Source: an uncultured Paracoccus sp.
Lineage (GTDB): Bacteria > Pseudomonadota > Alphaproteobacteria > Rhodobacterales > Rhodobacteraceae
Direction: 5' to 3'
Length of the DNA stretch: 28,913 bases
Assembly: GCF_946221145.1 (NCBI RefSeq)
Contig: NZ_CAMIOH010000011.1
Coordinates: 1-28,913, forward strand
Shown here: positions 22,147 to 28,913 of the stretch, in pieces
Position numbering within the stretch: position 1 is the first letter of the stretch
How the letters are laid out: every line of letters begins with the position of its first letter
Made by a program: the position numbers and the translations under genes
The notes under the pieces: generated by a model
The model's database searches: none
Told to the model about the DNA's origin: nothing
The model's input: the letters and a program-made list of their open reading frames with translations, nothing else

Positions 22147-24309
22147 TCAACCCGGATTGCGGCGCGCGGCATTGACGCCGCGCAGGATCGGGCCTTTGTC
22201 GTCGAAGCCGATGGACAAGGCCCCGGTCTGCCGCAGCCGGGCCTGATCCAGCATCAGGCAGGGCCAGTCGCGTTTTTCGACCTTGGCGGCAACCACCACG
22301 ATGCGCCGCGGCTGGCAGGCGGCAGGGGCGCGTGTCTCGGACCCCTTGCCGGTGAAGTGCCAGATCTGCCAGCCCTGAGGCAGTGCTGCCATGCGGTCGC
22401 GCTTGTCTCCCTGCCAGGCGGGACGGGCAGCCGATTGTTCCTGCGTGGCGATGTCGCCATCCTCCAGCAGCCAGGTGTTGACCACGAAGGCCCCGCCCGA
22501 GGGTTTGGACGCTGCCCGCCCGTCCGCCGTCATCAGCCCGACCGCCTCGCCTTCCGGGGCGACCAGCAGCAGCGGGCGCGTGGCAGTCACCCAGATGACG
22601 CCCGCCGCCGCCAGCATCGCCATTCCGGCCAGAAAGCCCGCGCCCGTCAGGTTGCGGCGCAGGGACAGGCCCTGCCAGCACAGCACCCCCAGCGTGGCGC
22701 CAAAGCACATCAGCGGGATCACCGGTTCAGGGGGCAGAGGCAGGGCCGTGACGGCGCCGCCCAGCTTGGCGATCCAATCCGCAACCCACAGCATCCAGCG
22801 GGTTCCAAGGCCCATCACCCACAGCGCGGGGCCGGCCAGTCCGACGGGGGCCAGCAGCGCGCCGATGACGCCTGCGGGCATCACCAGGGCGCCCATCACC
22901 GGCACCACCAGCAGGTTCGCCAGCAGGCCGTATTGCGCCATCCGGTTGAAATGCGCCGCCGCCAGCGGCGAGGTTGCGATGGACGCCACCAGCGAGGAGA
23001 TCAGCAGCATCGCCACGGGCCGCAGCCAGAACGGCAGGTTTGGCGCCACCCGCGCCCAGGGACCGGCCGACAGGATCAGCGCGACGGTGGCCGCAAAGCT
23101 CATCTGAAAGCCGGGATGGGTCACCGCCTCGGGCGAATAGATCAGGATGATCGTCGCGGCCAGGGCGATGGTGCGCAGCGATATGGCGCGCCGGTCGGCG
23201 ATGATCGCCAGCAGCATCACCGCGACCATCACGAAGGCCCGTTCGGTGGCCACCCCGCCGCCCGACAGCCACAGATAGGCGGCCGAAGCGGCGAGCGCGC
23301 CGAGCGCCGCGATCTTGTGGACCGCCTGCGGCAGGGGCGCGCCCAGGCCCTGCGCCAGCACCAGGGCCATGCGCAGCGCGGTATAGACGAAGCCCGCCAG
23401 CATCGACATGTGCAGGCCGGAAATCGAGATGATGTGATACAGGTTCGACGCCCGCATGATGTCGTTCGTGGCTTCGGCGATCCCGGAGCGGTCGCCGGTC
23501 ATCAGGGCCGAGGCGACCGCGCCTTCCTGCCCGCCGATGCCGTCCTGGATCGCCTGGCTGACCGCCATGCGGGCGCGGTGCATCGCCCACATCCCGCCCT
23601 CGGCCGGGGACACGGTCATGATCGGCGTGCGGCTATAGCCGACCGCGCCCAGTCCTTCGAACCAGGCCAGCCAACTGAAATCGAAGCTGCCGGGGGATGC
23701 CGGGGCAGGGGGCGGTCCCAGATGGCCGGTCAGCATAATCCGCTGGCCCAGGGGCGGCAGCGGGTCGGTCTGGTCCATCAGGGACAGCCGCACCTTGTCC
23801 GGGGTTCGGTCCGGCGCGGTGTCGCGCAGCACCACGCGGTCCAGGGTCAGCCGGATCCGGTCGCGGGCGGACCGGTCGATTTCCACCAGCCGGCCCTCGA
23901 CCGGGCCATAGTATCGCCATTCCATCACCGGCGCAGCGACCATGGCGGATCGCAGCCCGATCAGGCCAAAGCCCGCGATCACCAGCATCAGCGCCATCGC
24001 GCCGATCCTCAGCCGGTCGGCCAGCGGCCAGCCGATCCGCCCGCCTTCGGCCCAGGGCAGGGCGATCCGCCCAACCACGACCGCTGCCAATGCGAGTATC
24101 GCAAGCGCCGCCCAGGCCCGCGGTCCCGGTGAAGCGGGCAGCACGAACCACAGGCCGATCCCCGCAGCCATGCAGACCGGCACCCAGGCGAACAGTCCGG
24201 CGCGCTGCGTGGCCGCCATCCGGGTTGGGCGGGCCGTGACATGTCGCGACGCGCCGCGCGCGCCGGAAAATCCCGGCAGCGCCGTCGCGTCGCCTTGGAC
24301 GGCAGCCAT
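22147..24309 (-). CDS. comEC: ComEC/Rec2 family competence protein, no metallo-beta-lactamase motif
   Basis: ComEC forms the inner-membrane channel for single-stranded DNA during transformation. The 720-residue protein has a DUF4131-like N-terminal part with membrane segments and an OB-like stretch (about 130-230), then the competence domain: ALMTGDRSGIAEATNDIMRA, LYHIISISGLHMSMLAGFVY, LSGGGVATERAFVMVAVML, HPGFQMSFAATVALIL and a long set of helices to about 580. The C-terminal ~140 residues keep a fragment like LVAPEGEAVGLMTADGRA, but the HxHxDH metal motif of the usual metallo-beta-lactamase domain is absent. Similar truncated forms occur in Rhodobacteraceae. AAAGGA lies 5 nt before the ATG. 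It is divergent from gltX. Confidence 0.92.
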   Translation of the reverse strand: MAAVQGDATALPGFSGARGASRHVTARPTRMAATQRAGLFAWVPVCMAAGIGLWFVLPASPGPRAWAALAILALAAVVVGRIALPWAEGGRIGWPLADRLRIGAMALMLVIAGFGLIGLRSAMVAAPVMEWRYYGPVEGRLVEIDRSARDRIRLTLDRVVLRDTAPDRTPDKVRLSLMDQTDPLPPLGQRIMLTGHLGPPPAPASPGSFDFSWLAWFEGLGAVGYSRTPIMTVSPAEGGMWAMHRARMAVSQAIQDGIGGQEGAVASALMTGDRSGIAEATNDIMRASNLYHIISISGLHMSMLAGFVYTALRMALVLAQGLGAPLPQAVHKIAALGALAASAAYLWLSGGGVATERAFVMVAVMLLAIIADRRAISLRTIALAATIILIYSPEAVTHPGFQMSFAATVALILSAGPWARVAPNLPFWLRPVAMLLISSLVASIATSPLAAAHFNRMAQYGLLANLLVVPVMGALVMPAGVIGALLAPVGLAGPALWVMGLGTRWMLWVADWIAKLGGAVTALPLPPEPVIPLMCFGATLGVLCWQGLSLRRNLTGAGFLAGMAMLAAAGVIWVTATRPLLLVAPEGEAVGLMTADGRAASKPSGGAFVVNTWLLEDGDIATQEQSAARPAWQGDKRDRMAALPQGWQIWHFTGKGSETRAPAACQPRRIVVVAAKVEKRDWPCLMLDQARLRQTGALSIGFDDKGPILRGVNAARRNPG

Positions 24310-24408
24310 TCTTGTCCTTTCGCACCGGCTTCTCTATTCCTGCCGCCAAGGATGGCATGGACTGCTTACCAAAGCGTTAATGCCCGCATCGACCCAGGGA
24401 AGGCCGCC

Positions 24409-25806
24409 ATGTCTGACACCGCCCAGATCGTTACCCGCTTTGCGCCTTCGCCTACGGGATACCTGCATGTCGGCGGCGCGCGCACGGCGCTGTTCAACTG
24501 GCTGTATGCGCGGGGCCGGGGCGGCCGGTTCTTGCTGCGGATCGAGGATACAGACCGCGCCCGGTCCACCCCCGAAGCGACCGAGGCGATCCTGAAGGGG
24601 CTGAGCTGGCTGGGCCTCGACTGGGACGGCGACCCCATCAGCCAGTTCGAACGCAAGGACCGCCATGCCGAGGTCGCGCGCCAGATGCTGGCCAGCGGCG
24701 GCGCCTACAAGTGCTTTTCGACAGCCGAGGAGATCGCCGCCTGGCGCGAGGCGAACCCGCGCCAGCCGTTCCAGAGCCCCTGGCGCGATGCGACCGACCT
24801 GCCCGATGCGCCGTATGCGATCCGCCTGCGCGCCCCTCGCGATGGGGAAACGGTGATCGAGGATGCCGTCCAGGGCCAGGTTCGGGTCGGCAACGACCAG
24901 CTGGACGACATGATCATCCTGCGGTCGGACGGCACGCCCACCTATATGCTGGCGGTGGTGGTGGATGACCGCGACATGGCCGTCACCCATGTGATCCGGG
25001 GCGACGACCACCTGACCAACACCTTTCGGCAGGTGCAGATCTTTGACGCGATGGGCTGGCCGCGCCCGATCTTTGCCCATATCCCGCTGATCCATGGCGA
25101 GGACGGCAAGAAGCTGTCGAAACGCCATGGCGCGGTCGGCCTGCATGAATTCGCGGCGCTTGGCTATCCTCCGGCGGCGATGCGCAATTATCTGGCGCGG
25201 CTGGGATGGAGCCATGGCGACGACGAACTGTTCGACGATGCCGAGGCGCGCGCATGGTTCGACCTGTCGGGGATCGGGCGGGCGCCGGCACGGCTGGACT
25301 TCAAGAAGCTGGAGCATGTCAGCGGCTATCATATCGGCAGGATGGCGGATGCAGATCTGCTGGCGGCCCTGGACGACTTTCTGTCAGAGACCGGCGCGCC
25401 TGCGCTGACGCAGCGTCAGAAGGACCGGATGATCCCGGCCCTGGCGGCGCTGAAGGAAAAGGCCAGGACCCTGCCGCAATTGCTGGACCAGGCCCGCTTT
25501 GCGCTGATCGAACGCCCGGTCGAACTGGATGAAAAAGCAGCAAAGTCTCTGGACGCTGCATCGGGTGTTCTCCTGGCCGCGTTGACTGCCGCAGTGCAGC
25601 ATGTTAGCTGGACCCGAGACGAGCTGGAGCAGGCGGCCAAGCAGGTTGCCGAGCAGAACGGCGTGGGCTTGGGGAAACTTGCAGCGCCGTTGCGCGCCGC
25701 CCTGGCCGGCCGGACGACCACCCCCAGCGTGTTCGACATGATGACGGCGCTAGGCCGCGAGGAATCGCTGGCCCGGCTTCAGGACCAGACGGAATTGGCA
25801 GGCTGA
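24409..25806 (+). CDS. gltX: Glutamate--tRNA ligase
   Basis: A class I aminoacyl-tRNA synthetase charging tRNA-Glu, and in many alphaproteobacteria also tRNA-Gln for later amidation. HIGH-type motif: PSPTGYLHVGGARTALFNW (about 12-30); RIEDTDRARS and LLRIEDTD-type contacts follow; the KMSKS-type motif is GKKLSKRHGAVGL (about 232-244). The anticodon-binding C-terminal half is normal in length (465 residues in all). GGGAAGG precedes the ATG at 24409; the frame is open upstream to 24241, but that part overlaps comEC. Rhodobacteraceae often carry two gltX genes; which paralogue this is cannot be told here. It is followed after 77 bp by gltA. Confidence 0.96.
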   Translation: MSDTAQIVTRFAPSPTGYLHVGGARTALFNWLYARGRGGRFLLRIEDTDRARSTPEATEAILKGLSWLGLDWDGDPISQFERKDRHAEVARQMLASGGAYKCFSTAEEIAAWREANPRQPFQSPWRDATDLPDAPYAIRLRAPRDGETVIEDAVQGQVRVGNDQLDDMIILRSDGTPTYMLAVVVDDRDMAVTHVIRGDDHLTNTFRQVQIFDAMGWPRPIFAHIPLIHGEDGKKLSKRHGAVGLHEFAALGYPPAAMRNYLARLGWSHGDDELFDDAEARAWFDLSGIGRAPARLDFKKLEHVSGYHIGRMADADLLAALDDFLSETGAPALTQRQKDRMIPALAALKEKARTLPQLLDQARFALIERPVELDEKAAKSLDAASGVLLAALTAAVQHVSWTRDELEQAAKQVAEQNGVGLGKLAAPLRAALAGRTTTPSVFDMMTALGREESLARLQDQTELAG

Positions 25807-25883
25807 CAGCCTGCCCTTACATGCCAGGGTCGTCCCCCGCGAGCGCAAAGGTCGGCCCGGCCCAGCCGGAAAGGACGCTTTGG

Positions 25884-27176
25884 ATGGCCGACGCGAAGAC
25901 CGCCACACTCAAGATCAACGACGCTGAATACGATCTGCCGATCCTGCATCCCACCGAGGGGCCGGACGTTCTGGACATCCGCAAGCTGTACGGACAGGCG
26001 GATGTGTTCACCTATGACCCCGGCTTCACCTCGACCGCAAGCTGCGATTCGACCATCACCTTCATCGACGGCGACAAGGGCGAGCTGTGGTATCGCGGCT
26101 ATCCCATCGAACAGCTGGCCGCCCAATCGCATTACCTGGAAGTCTGCTATCTGCTGCTGTACGGCGATCTGCCCACCGCCACGCAGATGCAGGATTTCGA
26201 ACGTCGCGTGACCCGTCACACGATGGTGCATGAACAGATGCACAATTTCTTCCGCGGCTTCCGCCGCGATGCGCATCCCATGGCGACCATGGTGGGCGTC
26301 GTCGGCGCGATGTCGGCATTCTATCACGATTCGACCGACATCAACGATTCCTGGCAGCGCGAAGTCGCCTCGATCCGGCTGATCGCGAAGCTGCCGACCA
26401 TCGCCGCGATGGCCTATAAGTATTCGATCGGCCAGCCTTTCGTCTATCCGCAGAACGAACTGGATTATGCCAGCAATTTCCTGAACATGTGCTTCTCGGT
26501 CCCGGCCGAGAAATACCATGTCGATCCGGCCCTGGCCAAGGCCATGGACCGCATCTTCACGCTGCATGCCGATCACGAACAGAATGCCTCGACTTCGACC
26601 GTGCGTCTGGCCGGATCGTCGGGCGCGAACCCGTTCGCCTGCATCGCCGCGGGGATCGCCTGCCTGTGGGGGCCCGCGCATGGCGGTGCGAACCAGGCCT
26701 GTCTGGAAATGCTGCGCGAGATCGGCACCGTGGACCGGATCCCGGAATACATCGCCAAGGCGAAGGACAAGTCCGATCCGTTCAAGCTGATGGGCTTTGG
26801 CCACCGGGTCTACAAGAACTTCGACCCGCGCGCCAAGGTGATGAAGGAATCCGCCGACGAGGTGCTGGAGCTTCTGGGCGTCCACAACAACCCGACCCTG
26901 CAGGTGGCGAAGGAGCTGGAAAAGATCGCCCTGGAGGACAGCTATTTCATCGAGAAGAAGCTGTATCCCAACGTCGATTTCTATTCCGGCATCATCCTGG
27001 AAGCGATGGGCTTCCCGACCTCGATGTTCACGCCGATCTTTGCGCTGTCGCGCACGGTGGGCTGGATTGCGCAGTGGAAGGAAATGATCGCCGATCCGCA
27101 GGCCAAGATCGGCCGCCCGCGCCAATTGTATGTGGGCGAAGGCAAGCGCGACTATATCGACCTGAACGCGCGCTGA
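25884..27176 (+). CDS. gltA: Citrate synthase (type II)
   Basis: Condenses oxaloacetate and acetyl-CoA to citrate, the entry step of the TCA cycle. The 430-residue protein has the full set of motifs: GFTSTASCDSTITFIDGDKG and WYRGYPIEQLA near the start, then the catalytic histidine in GPAHGGANQACLEML, the second one in FGHRVYKNFDPRA and the catalytic Asp in NVDFYSGIILEAMGFP, ending RPRQLYVGEGKRDY. This is the hexameric, Gram-negative type, so allosteric inhibition by NADH is plausible. The ATG at 25884 follows GGAAAGGACG; the open frame extends 21 codons upstream. A strong terminator follows the stop. Confidence 0.97.
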   Translation: MADAKTATLKINDAEYDLPILHPTEGPDVLDIRKLYGQADVFTYDPGFTSTASCDSTITFIDGDKGELWYRGYPIEQLAAQSHYLEVCYLLLYGDLPTATQMQDFERRVTRHTMVHEQMHNFFRGFRRDAHPMATMVGVVGAMSAFYHDSTDINDSWQREVASIRLIAKLPTIAAMAYKYSIGQPFVYPQNELDYASNFLNMCFSVPAEKYHVDPALAKAMDRIFTLHADHEQNASTSTVRLAGSSGANPFACIAAGIACLWGPAHGGANQACLEMLREIGTVDRIPEYIAKAKDKSDPFKLMGFGHRVYKNFDPRAKVMKESADEVLELLGVHNNPTLQVAKELEKIALEDSYFIEKKLYPNVDFYSGIILEAMGFPTSMFTPIFALSRTVGWIAQWKEMIADPQAKIGRPRQLYVGEGKRDYIDLNAR

Positions 27177-27195
27177 TCGGTCGCCGCACTGTGCC

Positions 27196-27219
27196 AAAGG
27201 CCCCTTCGGGGGCCTTTTT
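27196..27219 (+). terminator. Intrinsic terminator of gltA
   Basis: The stem AAAGGCCCC / GGGGCCTTT has a TTCG tetraloop and ends in a T-run (TTTTTG). It is 20 nt past the gltA stop. Confidence 0.93.
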
Positions 27220-27266
27220 GCATGGCGCGCCTTGCGAAGGCGCGGGGGCGGTGGCATGGGGGCGCC

Positions 27267-27917
27267 ATGACACAGACACCGAAAATAGCGCTGATCACCG
27301 GCGCATCGCGCGGCCTGGGCGCGGCCCTGGCCGAGGATCTGGCGGGGCGGGGCTATCACGTTCTGGCCGTGGCCCGCACCGTCGGCGGGCTCGAGGAACT
27401 GGACGACCGCATCCGCCGCGCAGGCGGCAGCGCCACGCTGGCGCCGATGGACGTGGCCGAGGCCCCCGCGATGCAGCAGCTGGCCCAGGCGGTGCTGGAC
27501 CGCTGGGGCGGGCTGGATCTGTGGGCGCATTCCGCGATCCATGCGGCGCCCCTGGCCCCCGCGCCGCATGTGGACGGCAAGGACTGGGCCAAGTCGGTGC
27601 TGGTCAATATGGACGTGACGCGCGGGCTGATCGCGCTGCTGGAACCGCTGCTGCGGGCGCGGAAAGGCACGGCGCTGTTCTTTGACGACCCGCGCGCGGG
27701 CGAGAAGTTCTTTGGCGCCTATGGCGCGACCAAGGCGGGACAGATCGCCCTGGCGCGCAGCTGGCAGGTGGAAAGCGCATCGGTCGGCCCGCGCGTGGTC
27801 ATTGCCCAGCCTGCGCCGATGCCCACCGCTGTGCGGGCGCGGTTCTTTCCGGGCGAGGATCGGGCGGCGCTGACGCCCTGCAAGATCGAGGCGGCGCGGA
27901 TTCTGGACGGTCTGTAA
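27267..27917 (+). CDS. SDR family oxidoreductase, atypical active site
   Basis: A 216-residue short-chain dehydrogenase/reductase with the N-terminal cofactor motif TGASRGLG (11-18), DV at 62-63 and the Y152-G-A-T-K156 pair. The usual catalytic Ser, about 13 residues before the Tyr, is not there: that stretch reads ALFFDDPRAGEKF. The NNAG motif is also changed (WAHSAIHAAP). N114 in VLVNMDVTRG may be the fourth tetrad residue. The closest style is the YciK-like group, but the substrate is unknown, and loss of Ser suggests altered or lost catalysis. ATG at 27267 was chosen from the fit to the family start; an in-frame ATG at 27222 lies in the gltA terminator region. Its stop codon overlaps a 14-bp tandem repeat. 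Confidence 0.88.
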   Translation: MTQTPKIALITGASRGLGAALAEDLAGRGYHVLAVARTVGGLEELDDRIRRAGGSATLAPMDVAEAPAMQQLAQAVLDRWGGLDLWAHSAIHAAPLAPAPHVDGKDWAKSVLVNMDVTRGLIALLEPLLRARKGTALFFDDPRAGEKFFGAYGATKAGQIALARSWQVESASVGPRVVIAQPAPMPTAVRARFFPGEDRAALTPCKIEAARILDGL

Positions 27918-27986
27918 CTTGCGTCCGGCAACTTGCGTCCGGCAACTTGCGTCCGGCAACTTGCGTCCGGCGAACTTACGTTCGGC
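27916..27986 (+). repeat. 14-bp tandem repeat, four perfect units plus a degenerate fifth
   Basis: Unit AACTTGCGTCCGGC at 27916-27929, 27930-27943, 27944-27957 and 27958-27971, then an extra G and the diverged unit AACTTACGTTCGGC (27973-27986). The TAA stop of the SDR gene uses the first two bases of the first unit. Confidence 0.97.
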
Positions 27987-27991
27987 GACGG

Positions 27992-28046
27992 CTGGGGGAC
28001 TTCACGTCCCCCAGACCCCCTGTGGGATATTTTCATGAAGAAGACA
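27992..28046 (+). repeat. Dispersed 3'-end element, copy C (full form)
   Basis: A perfect 9-bp hairpin (CTGGGGGAC at 27992-28000 and GTCCCCCAG at 28006-28014), then ACCCCC, TGTGGGATATTT and TCATGAAGAAGACAGG. It is oriented with the SDR gene, about 75 bp past its stop, and its distal part encodes the last residues of the convergent aminopeptidase. Confidence 0.82.
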
Positions 28047-28913
28047 GGGGCTGGGTTGCCCGGTCCAGCCATTCCCGGGTGGCCGCGTCTAGATGCGGTG
28101 ACAGGGCATCACGCACCCGGGTGTGATAGGCATTCAGCCAGGCGACCTCATCCCGCGACAGCGCCGGGATGTCGATTAGGCGGCGGTCGATGGGGCACAG
28201 GGTCAGCGTTTCGAACCCCAGCATCGCGCGGCCCGGCTCTGCATAGGCTTCGGTGATGGCGATCAGGTTTTCGATGCGGATGCCGAAGGCGCCCTCGCGG
28301 TAATAGCCGGGTTCGTTGGACAGGATCATCCCCGCGTCCAGCGGCAGGGTGCTGATGCGGCTGATCCGGGCCGGGCCTTCATGGACGCACAGCGCTGCGC
28401 CGACGCCGTGGCCGGTGCCGTGGTCGTAATCGAGGCCCTGCGACCACAGGAATTGCCGGGCCAGCCCGTCCAGATGCGCGCCCGCCACGCCTTTGGGAAA
28501 GCGTGCCTGGCTGATGGCGATCATGCCGCGCAGCACCGCCGTGTAAGGCGCGACGGCTTGCGGCAAGGGATCGCCCAGCGGGACGGTGCGGGTGATGTCG
28601 GTGGTGCCGTCGGGATATTGCCCGCCGGAATCAAGCAGCAGCAGGTCACCCGCAGCAAGGCGGCGGTCGGTGGAGCCGGTGACGCGGTAATGCACGATGG
28701 CCCCGTTCGGCCCCGCCCCGCAGATCGTGTCGAAGCTGATGTCGATGGCGCCCTGATCGCGGCGCAGATCCTCGAGCCGCCGCACCACGTCGATTTCGGT
28801 CAGGGTCGCCGGATCCTGCGCGTCCAGCCAGGCCAGCAGCCGCACCATCGCCACGCCGTCGCGCAGATGGGCGGCGCGCATCCCGTCCAGTTCGGCGGCG
28901 TTCTTGCGCGCCT
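28033..28913 (-). CDS. M24 family aminopeptidase P (Xaa-Pro aminopeptidase), C-terminal part
   Basis: The C-terminal ~293 residues of a creatinase/aminopeptidase P fold enzyme; the gene continues beyond the right edge. The dinuclear metal ligands are in order: Asp in LLLLDSGGQYPDGTTDITRT (two Asp), His in DYDHGTGHGVG, Glu in ILSNEPGYY and Glu in FGIRIENL. The signature HGTGHGVG and the C-terminal helical tail (WLNAYHTRVRDALSPHL) fit the long, APP1-like form of the family, which removes an N-terminal residue before proline. Its last codons and TGA stop (28033-28035) lie inside repeat copy C, so the SSS tail is encoded by repeat sequence. It converges with the SDR gene. Confidence 0.93.
   Translation of the reverse strand, partial: ARKNAAELDGMRAAHLRDGVAMVRLLAWLDAQDPATLTEIDVVRRLEDLRRDQGAIDISFDTICGAGPNGAIVHYRVTGSTDRRLAAGDLLLLDSGGQYPDGTTDITRTVPLGDPLPQAVAPYTAVLRGMIAISQARFPKGVAGAHLDGLARQFLWSQGLDYDHGTGHGVGAALCVHEGPARISRISTLPLDAGMILSNEPGYYREGAFGIRIENLIAITEAYAEPGRAMLGFETLTLCPIDRRLIDIPALSRDEVAWLNAYHTRVRDALSPHLDAATREWLDRATQPLSSS

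Noticed and set aside
25779..27959. A 726-codon open frame on the minus strand
   Set aside because: It is antisense to gltA and to the end of the SDR gene, and its translation is Arg/His/Gln-rich with no family resemblance; long shadow frames are common in GC-rich DNA.
27916..27986. CRISPR array
   Set aside because: The repeat units are 14 bp and directly adjacent, with no spacers and no cas genes nearby.

Overview
The window is about 29 kb of GC-rich, densely coding DNA. Gene content suggests an alphaproteobacterium of the Rhodobacteraceae, probably close to Paracoccus. Supporting genes are COQ9, a DUF1013/TrcR-type regulator, a long DUF721 (DciA) protein, a ComEC without a metallo-beta-lactamase part, VPLPA-CTERM proteins, and the order mutY-DUF721-dsbA. 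This placement comes from family knowledge, not from a search. It looks like ordinary chromosome: no insertion sequence, prophage, CRISPR array, tRNA or rRNA was found.

Layout. 1-409: start of a two-component response regulator (minus), divergent from ribA and an overlapping L,D-transpeptidase-fold gene (511-2105). 2241-4416: alkB and mutY on the minus strand, mutY first. 4480-6291: dciA, dsbA-like and mscL (plus). 6334-8049: alanine dehydrogenase and a divergent Lrp/AsnC regulator, which probably form one regulatory unit. 8050-9204: about 440 bp without a recognisable gene, then an unrecognised polytopic membrane protein (minus). 9366-9572: rpsU (minus) with a strong terminator. 9669-11333: COQ9 and a quinone-oxidoreductase gene (plus). 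11462-12088: a secreted RNase T2 (minus), divergent from TrcR (12284-13039). 13126-16177, minus: a GlsB/YeaQ membrane protein, succinate-semialdehyde dehydrogenase and a P1-family peptidase. 16178-16730: a long non-coding stretch. 16731-18358: two exported VPLPA-CTERM proteins (plus), converging on a LuxR-type regulator (18355-19473, minus). 19565-22133: smpB, sseA and an aromatic aminotransferase. 22147-24309: comEC (minus). 24409-27917: gltX, gltA and an SDR gene (plus). 28033-28913: C-terminal part of an M24 aminopeptidase P (minus), cut by the window edge.

Most genes are housekeeping: riboflavin synthesis, DNA repair, helicase loading, translation and ribosome rescue, TCA cycle and ubiquinone. 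The less explained material is the following. (i) A dispersed 3'-end element (GGATATTT, then a GAAGAAGA box, usually preceded by a hairpin and ACCCCC) occurs three times, each time just downstream of a stop codon and in the orientation of that gene. (ii) A 14-bp tandem repeat begins inside the SDR stop codon. (iii) The VPLPA-CTERM pair has a perfect 20-bp palindrome between its genes and a LuxR-type regulator next door. (iv) A possible small RNA ends at an orphan plus-strand terminator near 15.18 kb. (v) The membrane protein at 8.5-9.2 kb has conserved-looking acidic and histidine residues at membrane edges. Two enzymes have unexpected active-site residues: RNase T2 (Glu to Gln) and the SDR (no catalytic Ser).
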